NCBI GenBank assembly: GCA_020402945.1
Contig: JADBYQ010000038.1
Span: forward strand, 1-41,256
Length of the DNA stretch: 41,256 nucleotides
Source of the DNA: Cytophagales bacterium
GTDB lineage: Bacteria > Bacteroidota > Bacteroidia > Cytophagales > Cyclobacteriaceae
Reading direction: 5' to 3'
A program made the translations under genes and the position numbers. The notes beneath the pieces were generated by a model. The model ran no database searches. It was not told where the DNA came from and saw only the letters and a program-made list of their open reading frames with translations. Below, piece by piece: positions 30,889-39,940 of this stretch. Every line of letters starts with the position of its first letter. Positions within the stretch are counted from its first letter, which is position 1.

Positions 30889-31196
30889 ACGAATTTTATC
30901 TTGTTTTTATCTGTGAACTCGTGGCAATGCTTTTTAATTTACACTAGCCTAGTTAGCCCACTCGCTCTAGCAGTTTCTTAGTGGCGCGGATGCCTTCACC
31001 TTCAGAAAGTTTAGACCCCTCGTATTCTATTTCAAAATACACGAGTTTTATCTTGTCCCCATTCGTATTTATTTGTGAATTCGTGGCAACGCTTTTGAAT
31101 TTACACTAGCCTAGTTAGCCCACTCGCTCTAACAATTTCTTGGTAGCACGTATGCCTTCGTCCTCCGAAAGTTTTGATCCCTCGTACTCAATGCCG
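30889..31196. repeat. Degenerate tandem duplication at the 3' end of the TIM-barrel gene
   Basis: Two copies of a unit of about 160 bp lie side by side. Each holds the last codons of the gene, its stop, the identical flank ACACTAGCCTAG, a TGTGAAxTCGTGGCAAxGC block and ACACGAxTTTTATCTTG. Offset is 162 bp in the coding part and 152 bp in the far flank, so an indel has occurred. The TTCGTGGC/GCCACGAA words also occur as inverted repeats nearby. Confidence 0.75.
30953..31033 (-). pseudogene. C-terminal relic of a TIM-barrel paralog
   Basis: Twenty-six codons plus stop read EIEYEGSKLSEGEGIRATKK then LLERVG. The intact gene just upstream ends GIEYEGSKLSEDEG and so on. In the aligned EYEG...VG part, 11 codons differ only synonymously and one differs in sense (Asp to Gly). 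That is the mark of two genes that diverged under selection, not of a fresh duplication. The rest of the paralog is gone. Confidence 0.7.
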
Positions 31197-32065
31197 ATAT
31201 GACCAGCGTACCCTGCGGCCTTTACAATCGGTAACATTTTTGTGTAGTCTGTCTCAACGCAATTCCCCTCACCATCAAAATCGTAACTCTTCGCGCTGAC
31301 ACCCTTTGCAAAAGGCATCATCTCTTGCACCCCCTTGTAACGATCGTATTGTTCCACACAAATTTCTCCGTTCTCCTTTTTCTCCCTCCGAACACAAAAA
31401 TTTCCAAAGTCGGGCAGAGTACCACAATTCGGCAAATTAACTCCCTTGATTACACCACTTAACCACTTTCCATTGGACGAAATACCTCCGTGGTTTTCAA
31501 CAATCACATTAATGCCAACGGTTTGGGCATACTCGCTTAGTTTGTGCAGTCCATCTATCCCCGCCTTTGCGACCTCCTCCTGTTTTCCGTCACCATAACA
31601 ATTCACACGAATAGAATGACAGCCTAAGAATTTAGCCGCATCAGCCCATTTGTAATGATTTTCTACAGCTTGCAATCTCTTCGCGGCATCTAGGTCTGCC
31701 ATGTGTCCCTCCTGATCAATCATAATCAGCACACTGGTAACGCTATGGTCATCGCACCTGCCTTTCAACTCCTTCAAATAATTGAAATCGGTCGCCTTGT
31801 CTTTAAAAAACTGATTGACGTATTCTACAGCCGAAATATCAAAATCCTTTTTTGCCTTAGCCGGAAAATCTAAATGATTTAACATTTTTCCCTGCAAGGC
31901 CTTGTGAAGAGACCATTCTGCTAATGAAATTTTAAAAAATAAATCCTTTTTGGAACCAGGCGCTTGCCCAAGGGAAGCCACCGGCTCAAAAACTCCGGAT
32001 ACCAAAGTGTAGCTGGAAAGTAATCCGAAACCTTTTAGGAATTCTCTGCGATCAAATTGTTTCAT
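31115..32065 (-). CDS. Secreted sugar-phosphate isomerase/epimerase-like TIM-barrel protein
   Basis: This 316-residue protein begins MKQFDRREFLKGFGLL, a twin-arginine-type signal (RREFLK) followed by a hydrophobic stretch. The rest is an AP-endonuclease-2/xylose-isomerase-like barrel: ISLAEWSLHK at the first strand, VIVENHGGISS with Glu and His, LPDFGNFCV and a final GIEYEG with Glu. Those Glu/His/Asp residues usually bind a divalent metal. Such Tat-exported proteins act on sugars in the periplasm. Substrate unknown. A hairpin element of 113 bp sits directly upstream. Confidence 0.85.
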   Translation of the reverse strand: MKQFDRREFLKGFGLLSSYTLVSGVFEPVASLGQAPGSKKDLFFKISLAEWSLHKALQGKMLNHLDFPAKAKKDFDISAVEYVNQFFKDKATDFNYLKELKGRCDDHSVTSVLIMIDQEGHMADLDAAKRLQAVENHYKWADAAKFLGCHSIRVNCYGDGKQEEVAKAGIDGLHKLSEYAQTVGINVIVENHGGISSNGKWLSGVIKGVNLPNCGTLPDFGNFCVRREKKENGEICVEQYDRYKGVQEMMPFAKGVSAKSYDFDGEGNCVETDYTKMLPIVKAAGYAGHIGIEYEGSKLSEDEGIRATKKLLERVG

Positions 32066-32082
32066 TTTTGATTTGTTTAAAA

Positions 32083-32195
32083 TCTAAGTTCAACTAATAA
32101 GTGCAACACAAGTTTAACCAACTCGGTCAATTGAAGGGAGGAGAAATCTTCCCTTCTTTCAACCTCTTGTGTTGCACTTATTAGTTGAACTTAGA
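32083..32195. mobile_element. MITE-like 113-bp element with 30-bp perfect inverted repeats
   Basis: The left arm (32083-32112) begins TCTAAGTTCAACTAATAAG and its exact complement fills 32166-32195, giving a perfect 30-bp stem with a 53-base middle. Within the middle GAAGGGA and TCCCTTC form a second small stem. No protein is encoded. The TTCAAC...GCAACA spacing resembles the ends of IS30-type elements from memory. No target duplication is obvious in the A/T-rich flanks. It lies between two same-strand genes and could also act as a strong terminator. Confidence 0.7.
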
Positions 32196-32237
32196 ATATT
32201 TCAAAATCATTTTTTAAATAAATCTTATTTCGTGTAG

Positions 32238-35200
32238 TTAATGCGCAACTATTACCTTGCTAACATGAACCAATTGACGATTAGATCTAAACTGAACATA
32301 GTACATACCCGACACAAGGTTCTTAACAGATACACTACGATTACTTCGCTGAGGAAGATTGCCCGAATGGATAAGCTGGCCATTTGAATTGATCAGGTAA
32401 AATTGTAAATCGGGCAGCTCGGTATAAAGAAAAAGTTCATCGTTAACCGGGTTGGGATAGGCAATAATCTGGTTAGTTAAAGCTTCTTTCAAACCCGTGA
32501 TAACACCTCCCCTTCCGGAGAGATCAACCTGTATCGGAGCACTACTTCCATTTGATGTAATGACGAGGCTTCCTTTGTATTCCTTTGCTTCGGCAGGCTG
32601 AAACGATATAGGCAATAGATACGCGCTTTTAGGAAGTATACTTGCCGATGCCGCACCGGTAAAGCCTTCCGGATACTCCACCTTTGAGATGGTAAGTGGA
32701 CCAGTCCCATTATTTGTTAGGGGTAAAACAAGTACCCTTGTTTCATTCACCCCGACAGTATTGAAAGAAAGCGTGTCTTGCACTTTTAGTTCACGTGAGG
32801 AACCGGACCCGGTTACGTACACCGTCAATGGGCTGGTCGCTCCATTAAAAAATAAGCGAATTTCTCCTGCATAACTTTCCGCTGTAACTGGGTTAAAGCT
32901 GACAGCAAGATTAAACGTACTGTTGGCCATAATTGAACGGCTGCCGCTTGGCCCCTGTACACCAACAGGGTACTGTACGCTGTCTAGCAGGAGAGCCTGA
33001 TTGAAATTATTTGAAATACGCACCTCTTTTGTAGAACTGCTTCCAACATCAACAAAGCCAAAATGAAGTTCCTTTTGAGCCGACACCTGTGAGAGCCATT
33101 CATTCCAGGTGGCGGTAAAAATCCCACTGCCGTGCGTGGCCACGGCAACGAGGAAGGTATTGTTGCGTGAGGCTATCATGTCGACCGCACTATTGCCAAT
33201 TTGATCGAGTGCAATTTTTTCCCAATGCGTATTTTCTCCATCTATCTGCTCAGTAGCAAATAGCCCGGTAGAAGTGCCTACGAAATAAATTTTTCGGTCT
33301 CCCACTTGCGCAATTTCCAGCCAAACCAGAGCAGGGCCATTTCCGGTGCCATCGGAGTTTTCTTCCAGATTGCCAGCAACTTTCTGCCAATTGATTCCAG
33401 CATCAACACTTCGATAGAGGCTGTATTCCTCGTAGTTGGAAATAACGGCAAATAACTCATTACCATTATCAGGATCTACTTTAATCTGATTTACGAAAGT
33501 AAACGCTTGAGCCGGAATTTTACCGCAAAAATGAGGACCATCATAGTCGCTAACGTGTGCTTTTTCGTAACGATAAAAAAGCAGATCCGAAGATTTTCTT
33601 GCCGCCATGTATACGCGATGAGTAGGTCTTTGTGAACTTACACCAATAGCCAAAAGTGCATCATAGTCCACACTTCCTAGTGAAAGACTCTCCCATGAAG
33701 ATAAAGGAGGATTTAACAAAAGTTGGTCAAGTTTGTTGTTTCGCCAAACCTGTTTTCCAACCGTAGTGAACATGACGTTTTTATCGGAAGGATCAAGAAA
33801 GAAAGGGTGAATGAAGCGAACGCCACCAAGGGCAGATCCATTAAATACAAATTTCTGTTCCAGCTTGTCATCTTTCCAGGTATTTACCACAATCGCGGCA
33901 TTTTGTATGCTCGTGTACAACAAGGAATCGTTGAATGCTGCATATCCGCCATCAGATCCCATAACGTTGCTCCAGGGCAACCCGGGTGCCGGTTGCATAT
34001 GTGTGCCATTATCCTGTGTTCCTCCCGCCACCGCCTGGCTGGCGCCTTCCGTGCGGATGGCAACGGAATAGAATTGCGTGGCTGCGTAATTATTGTTAAT
34101 TGGTTTCCAGTTCTTCGGCCATGCCGCTATATCCGCCAGGTAAACGCCACCATCGTTGATATTGAGGGCGAAATTGGGATCAGAGGAAAAGAAAACCAAC
34201 CCATGATGATCCACATGAGGTTCCGTATTCATACTCACATTTGCCAGCGAGCTGAATCCATCGGTGCTACGATAGAGGTAAATGCCTCCGAGAAACACCA
34301 GTGAGGGATTGGCAGGATGCACACTTACAAACATGCTGTAACCCGATTGCGTGTTAACACGTGTGAAGTTGGGTTCCCGGATTTGAGTGATGACGGAACT
34401 TCGGTCAGTCCACACGCCTCCCGAACTGTTGTGCTGATAATGAAACAGGTCGTGCTCATTTCCCCGTGCGATGAAAAAATACACTTGGCTTTCGTCCGAT
34501 GGTGCGATGGCGATACTGGCTTTTGGAGGTGCGGTTTTTTGGAACGAAGGAGAAATATTGGACCACGTTACGCCATCAGCCGAACGAAATATCCCGCCCT
34601 CCGTTCCTGCGGCAGTCGCATACATGATACCCTGAGACGTGACCGCCAGATTGTGATGAAGCCGTAAGCTCGTAGTACCCAATGTTCGTGCCCACGTTTG
34701 GCCGCCATCGGCACTTCGCATGATGCCTGCTGATGTTGCAGCGAGCACCACATCCGCATTGGTTATCGTTGGATGTACGGCCAATGCAATCACTCTAGAA
34801 AAACTGGCAGACGTTTGAATGGGTGTTGCCGAAGTACCGGGTAACGATACCCAGGTGGCTCCGTTATCGGTAGACTTAAATAATCCTTCGGAGTTGAACC
34901 GCGAAGAGCCCGAGGACTCCTGTGTTCCAACGTACCAGGTGCTCCCCTTGCCCGGGCGAGGATCTTGAGTGATAGCCGATATGTTGATCATTCGGTCAGC
35001 TGATGAAATTCGGCTCCAGGAGCGGCCACAATCCCACGATTCCCATAATCCGCCAGAGACTGCGCCAGTAAAAATGTGGCATTCATTCGCCTTGTCGATA
35101 GCGATGGCACGGGTGCGCGGGCCAACTGTAAAAGGGCCTCGGTGTTGCCAGACTAAAGGTAAATCCAGGGTGGATTTTTGACGTGCATTGATATTGACTT

Positions 35201-35480
35201 TTTGTGCCTCAATCATCTCAGAAACAAATCGCAACTCCCGCTGGCGCATGTTTTCGGGAATCTCGCCAGTACGGGGATTACAAAAACGCATTTGATCATA
35301 ACGTTCACGTGCCTGCGGGTCATCCTCCGTACCTGCGCTACTCCCTTTTTCCAATAGGGCATAAGTCCATAATTGAGACGTATCCAAATTCTTGTTGTGC
35401 AAAAGCACGCTTGCGAGAAAAACTACAAAAAGAGTGATTGTAACAACTAACAACAGCCTTGGTTTTATCTTCACTTCCAT
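32238..35480 (-). CDS. BNR-repeat T9SS-exported protein
   Basis: This 1080-residue protein has an N-terminal hydrophobic signal (LLLVVTITLFVVFLASVLLH). Asp-box motifs follow, such as STDNGATWVSL, SADGGQTWART and SVDAGINWQKV, building beta-propeller blades like sortilin/VPS10-type or BNR proteins. Two ASPM-SPD-2-Hydin-like Ig modules come after about residue 800 (ELHFGFVDVGSSSTKEV; TLSFNTVGVNETRVLVLPL). It ends with a type A T9SS sorting domain: IIAYPNPVNDELFLYTELP and LVSGMYYVQF. Enzymatic activity is not clear, since Asp boxes alone do not prove a glycosidase; a surface binding role is as likely. Complete. Confidence 0.85.
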   Translation of the reverse strand: MEVKIKPRLLLVVTITLFVVFLASVLLHNKNLDTSQLWTYALLEKGSSAGTEDDPQARERYDQMRFCNPRTGEIPENMRQRELRFVSEMIEAQKVNINARQKSTLDLPLVWQHRGPFTVGPRTRAIAIDKANECHIFTGAVSGGLWESWDCGRSWSRISSADRMINISAITQDPRPGKGSTWYVGTQESSGSSRFNSEGLFKSTDNGATWVSLPGTSATPIQTSASFSRVIALAVHPTITNADVVLAATSAGIMRSADGGQTWARTLGTTSLRLHHNLAVTSQGIMYATAAGTEGGIFRSADGVTWSNISPSFQKTAPPKASIAIAPSDESQVYFFIARGNEHDLFHYQHNSSGGVWTDRSSVITQIREPNFTRVNTQSGYSMFVSVHPANPSLVFLGGIYLYRSTDGFSSLANVSMNTEPHVDHHGLVFFSSDPNFALNINDGGVYLADIAAWPKNWKPINNNYAATQFYSVAIRTEGASQAVAGGTQDNGTHMQPAPGLPWSNVMGSDGGYAAFNDSLLYTSIQNAAIVVNTWKDDKLEQKFVFNGSALGGVRFIHPFFLDPSDKNVMFTTVGKQVWRNNKLDQLLLNPPLSSWESLSLGSVDYDALLAIGVSSQRPTHRVYMAARKSSDLLFYRYEKAHVSDYDGPHFCGKIPAQAFTFVNQIKVDPDNGNELFAVISNYEEYSLYRSVDAGINWQKVAGNLEENSDGTGNGPALVWLEIAQVGDRKIYFVGTSTGLFATEQIDGENTHWEKIALDQIGNSAVDMIASRNNTFLVAVATHGSGIFTATWNEWLSQVSAQKELHFGFVDVGSSSTKEVRISNNFNQALLLDSVQYPVGVQGPSGSRSIMANSTFNLAVSFNPVTAESYAGEIRLFFNGATSPLTVYVTGSGSSRELKVQDTLSFNTVGVNETRVLVLPLTNNGTGPLTISKVEYPEGFTGAASASILPKSAYLLPISFQPAEAKEYKGSLVITSNGSSAPIQVDLSGRGGVITGLKEALTNQIIAYPNPVNDELFLYTELPDLQFYLINSNGQLIHSGNLPQRSNRSVSVKNLVSGMYYVQFRSNRQLVHVSKVIVAH

Positions 35481-35520
35481 ATATTTTAATTATTATTAAA
35501 CATGGCATCCAAAGATAAAA

Positions 35521-36627
35521 TTATTTGGGGAACTGGCTTTTATCCATATTAGGTAAAATACGCAGCGCATTTTTGTAATAAATTTTCTTCAAAAGATCAT
35601 CTGGTAAGCCAATGCCATACATTCTCCAAAAGGCATGATAGCGTTTGTGATAGGGGAAATACTCGTCTTCCGTTTCCAATACCCGAAAATAGGTCTCGTA
35701 TTCATCGGGTACCCAACTATCCTTTCCGAAAAGAACACGATCTTGATACTTTGTTAGAAAGGCTTTTGCCGCACGTGGTTGTCTGCCTAACTCCGCAATC
35801 ACGGCACCAATTTCAGTCACCATGTTGGGGTATTGATCCATCAGTTGGCTCAGCTTTTTCAAATCGCTGCCAAACCAACCTAAGTGGGCATTGATAAATA
35901 TTGTCTTGGGGTGTTTCTTGAAAATGTTGTGCTGCTCTGCAATAATCGTCTCCCATTTCACGGTATCGGTGTCGTGTCTACGTCCTGGATGCAGTTTTAG
36001 TTCCAACCATCGTTCATTTTCCTTATCAATAGGTTGCCAAAACTGTTTTGGGTCTGCCGCGTGAATCAAAACCGGTATCCCCAATTCGCCACACTTTGCC
36101 CACACGGGGTCAATTCGCGGGTCGTCTATTTGAATTCGCCTTCCTTTGCTGTCTTTATTGAACATCCCAAGGCTCTTATAAATCTTCAATCCCTTCGCGC
36201 CTCGCTTTACGTCTGCCTCCAATTGCTTTACTGTGCGAGTTGTCCAATCGGGCTCATCGATGGCTCCAAAATCAACGTTTGTAAATAGTACAAAGCGAGT
36301 AGGGTATTGTTTCTGAATATTGTCGATCGATTTTTCAAGATGATCACCACTGCTGCGAAACCCACGCCCACTCAGGTTGATCATAATGCCCATATTCAGC
36401 TTATCCATTTCCTTTACCAGCCCGCTCAAATCGGCAGTATTCATATTGCCCTGGTGGTTGTGGATGTCAATAAAAGGAAACTTAGCCCTTGTTATTCGGT
36501 GTTCTTCGACTTTTAAAGAAGAGGGCGGATCGTAACTCTCAAAATCCATTTTCATATCCAATGGCTTTTCTTGTGCCCAAGCCTGGAAAGTCGATAGAAT
36601 AAGTAAAATGGCCATTAAATGCTTCAT
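35521..36627 (-). CDS. Exported amidohydrolase-2-family metal hydrolase
   Basis: This 368-residue protein has a signal peptide (MKHLMAILLILSTFQAWAQ) and an amidohydrolase barrel. FPFIDIHNHQGN holds the HxH metal pair, KGLKIYKSLG a possible second ligand, PVLIHAADP another His, FINAHLGWFG the next, and VLFGKDSWVP the closing Asp region. These match Amidohydro_2 enzymes (decarboxylase or lactonase type). Exported members with unknown substrate are common in Bacteroidota. It precedes the BNR gene on the same strand by 40 bp, so both may be one unit. Confidence 0.85.
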   Translation of the reverse strand: MKHLMAILLILSTFQAWAQEKPLDMKMDFESYDPPSSLKVEEHRITRAKFPFIDIHNHQGNMNTADLSGLVKEMDKLNMGIMINLSGRGFRSSGDHLEKSIDNIQKQYPTRFVLFTNVDFGAIDEPDWTTRTVKQLEADVKRGAKGLKIYKSLGMFNKDSKGRRIQIDDPRIDPVWAKCGELGIPVLIHAADPKQFWQPIDKENERWLELKLHPGRRHDTDTVKWETIIAEQHNIFKKHPKTIFINAHLGWFGSDLKKLSQLMDQYPNMVTEIGAVIAELGRQPRAAKAFLTKYQDRVLFGKDSWVPDEYETYFRVLETEDEYFPYHKRYHAFWRMYGIGLPDDLLKKIYYKNALRILPNMDKSQFPK

Positions 36628-36744
36628 GTATTTCTGGTTTTAAAGGCAAGGTACGTTTTTGAAAAGCCTGTGGGTTCAAAAAATATGTAAACGGTAATTA
36701 AACCGTTGGCACTTTGTTATGTCTAAGCTCAAAATTCGACAGCT

Positions 36745-36987
36745 ATGAAAAAATGTATTTCCCTTTCGATCTTCTTAGCGATAGTACTAATCCTGATAGG
36801 CGTTTATTCTGCCAATGCACAGCGAGTTATTGTTACCCGTTCGACCGTGCTTGTGCCAGCGCCTGCCAACGCCCGCATGTCTACCAACGGCTATTGGAAA
36901 TGGAGTCCTCGATTTCAAAAATACATTTGGGTTACTCATTCAAGAACAAGGTTGCGTGTGCATCGCGGATATCGTGTCAGAATCTAA
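36745..36987 (+). CDS. Small secreted arginine-rich protein
   Basis: This 80-residue protein has a signal peptide (CISLSIFLAIVLILIGVYSANAQ). The 55-residue mature part is very basic: RVIVTRSTVLVPAP, GYWKWSPRFQKYIWVTHS, RTRLRVHRGYRVRI. The YWKW/YIWV segment resembles the YXWXXGXW-type repeats found in small exported Bacteroidota proteins. Function unknown. It sits 11 bp upstream of the next small gene. Confidence 0.7.
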   Translation: MKKCISLSIFLAIVLILIGVYSANAQRVIVTRSTVLVPAPANARMSTNGYWKWSPRFQKYIWVTHSRTRLRVHRGYRVRI

Positions 36988-36998
36988 TTTACGAAAAA

Positions 36999-37184
36999 AT
37001 GAAAAAAGCAACATCCATTCTCAAACACACCATGAACCTGCTGGCCGAAGATGTCCAGTCATTTAGAAAAATTGTTTTGACTTCTGGCGGGGGCGACCTC
37101 CCCAAGGAGATTAAGGAAAAACAAAAACTGATTCACGAGATTGAAGGCTGGCTGAAAAATACGTCCAGGCGAACCGCGTTATAG
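36999..37184 (+). CDS. Small cytoplasmic helical protein
   Basis: This 61-residue protein (MKKATSILKHTMNLLAED ... RTAL) is charged and helical with no signal peptide and no known domain. ATG 36999 follows the previous gene by 11 bp. It is probably in one transcript with it. A longer reading from 36714 passes through the other gene in a different frame and is not credible. Confidence 0.5.
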   Translation: MKKATSILKHTMNLLAEDVQSFRKIVLTSGGGDLPKEIKEKQKLIHEIEGWLKNTSRRTAL

Positions 37185-37253
37185 CACCAAAAAAGTTTTC
37201 ATGTTTTGAATCTGTCAAATCTTAGTAACTTGCTTACTTTGATCTGAAAGCAC

Positions 37254-38363
37254 ATGAAGAAAATATTTTTGGGTTTCCTTTTACTACCTTTCCTTTGCAA
37301 CAGCCAAACGATTGATCAGTCGTTAGATGTAGCCAAAAGAAAAATTGCCTCTCGAAACTATATCGAAGCAAAAGCGGATTTAACGAAACTGATTGAAGCC
37401 AATCCAAAAAACAAAAACGTTTTTACACTCCGCGGTCGGGCAAAAATGGGATTACAAGATTATTACGGTGCGATCGGTGATTTCAACTTTGCCTTGGATA
37501 TTGACTCCACGTTCGCGGAGGCACTTAATTACCGAGGTGAAGCAAAAGTCAGTTTGGGCGATGATGACGGAGCTATTACGGATTTAGACAAAGCCATTCG
37601 ATTTAACTCCAAATACGAGGAGGCATATACCAATCGAGGATTTGCCAAGTACAATAGCGAAGATCTCCAGGGTGCTTATTTTGATTTTTCAAAGGCTCTT
37701 GAACTTGGCCCCGCAAATGACGATAAGTACTTCAACAGGGGAATCGTAAAGGCAGAGCTGGGGGAATTTGTAAGCGCCATTGATGACTACTCTAAAGCAA
37801 TTGAGTTAGATAAAAATGATGCTAACCTTTACAATTATAGAGGAGTTGCCTTTTATAACACATCCAACTTTGATAAAGCGATTGCCGATTACGATCAGTC
37901 GATCAAACTTGATCCAAAAGATCCGTTGAAGTATGAAAATCGCGCACTGGCAAAAAGTGCTAAGGAAGACTTTAAAGGCGCGCTGGAGGATTACAATAAA
38001 TCGCTGGAATTGGACAATCAGGATTCTGAGACGTTTAATTTGCGTGGGGTATTAAAGCATACGATGCTTGACTATGATGGAGCGATTGTTGATTATACAA
38101 ACGCAATTACTCTTGACGAAACTAACGAAACTTACTTCGATAATCGTGCCCTGAGCAAGAGTCTCAAGGAAGATTACGCGGGCGCTGTAGATGACTACAC
38201 ATCTTCTATTGAATTGTATCCAAACGACCCTGAAACGTACTACCAACGCGCGCTGGTGAAGCTTTCCATGAACAACAACTACGATGGCTGTCTAGACCTA
38301 AAGCGCGCTGAAGAACTTGGGTCGCCAGATGCCAAGAACGCGATAAAGAAAAATTGTAAATAA
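37254..38363 (+). CDS. Exported TPR-repeat protein
   Basis: This 369-residue protein has a signal peptide (MKKIFLGFLLLPFLCNSQ) and about nine TPR repeats. Repeats such as NYRGEAKVSLGDDDGAITDL and FNRGIVKAELGEFVSAIDDY carry the A-x-x-D-Y/D-L-x-K-A-I-x-L pattern. The array fills the protein, so it is a periplasmic or surface scaffold. No enzyme domain. The partner is unknown. Confidence 0.88.
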   Translation: MKKIFLGFLLLPFLCNSQTIDQSLDVAKRKIASRNYIEAKADLTKLIEANPKNKNVFTLRGRAKMGLQDYYGAIGDFNFALDIDSTFAEALNYRGEAKVSLGDDDGAITDLDKAIRFNSKYEEAYTNRGFAKYNSEDLQGAYFDFSKALELGPANDDKYFNRGIVKAELGEFVSAIDDYSKAIELDKNDANLYNYRGVAFYNTSNFDKAIADYDQSIKLDPKDPLKYENRALAKSAKEDFKGALEDYNKSLELDNQDSETFNLRGVLKHTMLDYDGAIVDYTNAITLDETNETYFDNRALSKSLKEDYAGAVDDYTSSIELYPNDPETYYQRALVKLSMNNNYDGCLDLKRAEELGSPDAKNAIKKNCK

Positions 38364-38451
38364 GGAATTAGCCAATTCTTCGATGAGCCAATTCGTCTTT
38401 AGCCATATCACACCCTACATTACTGTCATCGACAAATTGGCAAATTGACTA

Positions 38452-39372
38452 TTGAAAATTCTCATCATCCTCAACGGCATTTCAAGAAAAAAGAACTTTT
38501 TCTACAGGGAAATACTACCTCCATTGCAAGAGAATTTTGAAATTACCGTTGCTGAAACCGCCTATGCCAATCACGCCACTCTGCTAGCGTCAGAAGCACT
38601 TTCTCGAGGTTTCGATTGCGTGTTATCCGCAGGTGGCGATGGAACATTGCATCAGGTTATCAACGGAGTACTTTCAAGTAAAAATTCCGAAACGCTCCCT
38701 AGTATTGGCGTCATTCCACTCGGCTCCGGAAACGATTTTGCCACTGCCTGCGGAATCGAGACCAGTGCTACCTCGATTATTAAATTACTCAAAGAAAATT
38801 CCCCTAAATCCACCGATGTGGGCAAAATCTTTTGTGAGGATACAAATGGAAATGAAATTCAAAAATATTTCATCAACGTGTGTAGTTTGGGAATGGGGCC
38901 AGCCACCGTGCAGCAGATGGAAAAATCTCCAAAATGGATGAGTGCAGACCTGCGCTACTTTACCGCTATCCTTAAGACCTTTTTTACCCATCAGCCTGAA
39001 AAGATTTTAGCGAAATCTGAGAACTGGGAGTTTTCTGGAAGAGTCCGTGTATTTGCTGTAGCGAATGGCAAGTCGTTTGGAAACAAAATTTTTATTGCGC
39101 CCGATGCAAAAATGCAAGATGGTTGGCTAAACACATTTTTAGCAAGTGATCTCCCATTGGCGAAATTTCTCTGGTACTTACAGGCCATTAAGCGCAGTAT
39201 AAAAATTACCGATTCGAAAATTGAGTATTCTAAAGTGAAAAAGGTTACTCTCTCGAGCCCGCAAAAAGTCTTATTAGAAGCAGAGGGGGAACTGGTAGGG
39301 CAACTACCCGCTCGCGTTGAAATACTTGAAAACCGAATTAAGTTTTTTAGATTTGACAACCCTAAAAGATAA
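38452..39372 (+). CDS. Diacylglycerol kinase-family lipid kinase (YegS/LCB5 type)
   Basis: This 306-residue enzyme phosphorylates a lipid, probably diacylglycerol or a sphingoid base (Bacteroidota make sphingolipids). The catalytic motif is SAGGDGTLHQVINGV, followed by IPLGSGNDFA, both typical. The start must be TTG 38452: an in-frame stop lies two codons upstream, the next Met is far inside, and KILIILNGISRKKN matches the family's first strand. It lies 5 bp before dinB, indicating one operon. Confidence 0.88.
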   Translation: MKILIILNGISRKKNFFYREILPPLQENFEITVAETAYANHATLLASEALSRGFDCVLSAGGDGTLHQVINGVLSSKNSETLPSIGVIPLGSGNDFATACGIETSATSIIKLLKENSPKSTDVGKIFCEDTNGNEIQKYFINVCSLGMGPATVQQMEKSPKWMSADLRYFTAILKTFFTHQPEKILAKSENWEFSGRVRVFAVANGKSFGNKIFIAPDAKMQDGWLNTFLASDLPLAKFLWYLQAIKRSIKITDSKIEYSKVKKVTLSSPQKVLLEAEGELVGQLPARVEILENRIKFFRFDNPKR

Positions 39373-39377
39373 TCCTC

Positions 39378-39896
39378 TTGAATACGAAACTTCAACAAAT
39401 TTTTGATTCGCTTGAAACGCAACGAAATCAACTTTTCACATCGCTCAACAACCTTACAGCCCAAAAGCTTAATCAACAACCCCAAAATGGGTGGTCGATC
39501 AATCAGGTAATTGCCCACCTCATTACTGCCGAGCGCTTGTCAATTTTGTACCTCCACAAAAAAATACAGGCAATCAATGAAGTGGAAAATTCCGGATTGA
39601 TAGAAGAACTAAAAATGATTGTGCTCATCATTAGTCAGCGATTGCCCTTTAAATTCAAAGCGCCAAAAGTAGTAGTTGAAAATACCAAGTCATCAACAAG
39701 CCTTCAAGAACTCGAGCAAGAGTGGACTACCGTGCGCAATGAATTAAAAATAGTGTTGGAGAAATTCAATGACGACCAGATAAAACGGAAAATATATAAA
39801 CATGTGGTGGCCGGCAAACTTAACATTCGACAAACGCTTCTGTTTTTCCGCGAACATGTCATTCACCATCAGCAGCAGATTAAGCGATTGTTGTAG
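39378..39896 (+). CDS. DinB-family protein
   Basis: This 172-residue protein opens at TTG 39378 (NTKLQQIFDSLETQRNQLF); no ATG lies between the in-frame stop upstream and the body. GWSINQVIAHLITAERLSIL carries the first metal His and FFREHVIHHQQQIKRLL the later ones, as in DinB_2 proteins. The role is unknown. A 7-bp stem terminator follows. Confidence 0.82.
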   Translation: MNTKLQQIFDSLETQRNQLFTSLNNLTAQKLNQQPQNGWSINQVIAHLITAERLSILYLHKKIQAINEVENSGLIEELKMIVLIISQRLPFKFKAPKVVVENTKSSTSLQELEQEWTTVRNELKIVLEKFNDDQIKRKIYKHVVAGKLNIRQTLLFFREHVIHHQQQIKRLL

Positions 39897-39903
39897 CTGG
39901 TGT

Positions 39904-39921
39904 AAAAGTCTGACGACTTTT
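39904..39921 (+). terminator. Rho-independent terminator after dinB
   Basis: AAAAGTC-TGAC-GACTTTT makes a 7-bp stem with a 4-base loop, followed by TT (39922-39923). It lies 7 bp past the dinB stop. The stem shares GTCTGACGACT with the hairpin at 20719-20749. Confidence 0.6.
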
Positions 39922-39940
39922 TTGGGCTAATTGTGCACTC

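Noticed and set aside
36714-36998. A long ORF covering the 80-residue secreted protein in another frame
   Set aside because: The 80-residue frame has a clear signal peptide; only the part from ATG 36999 is kept as a gene.
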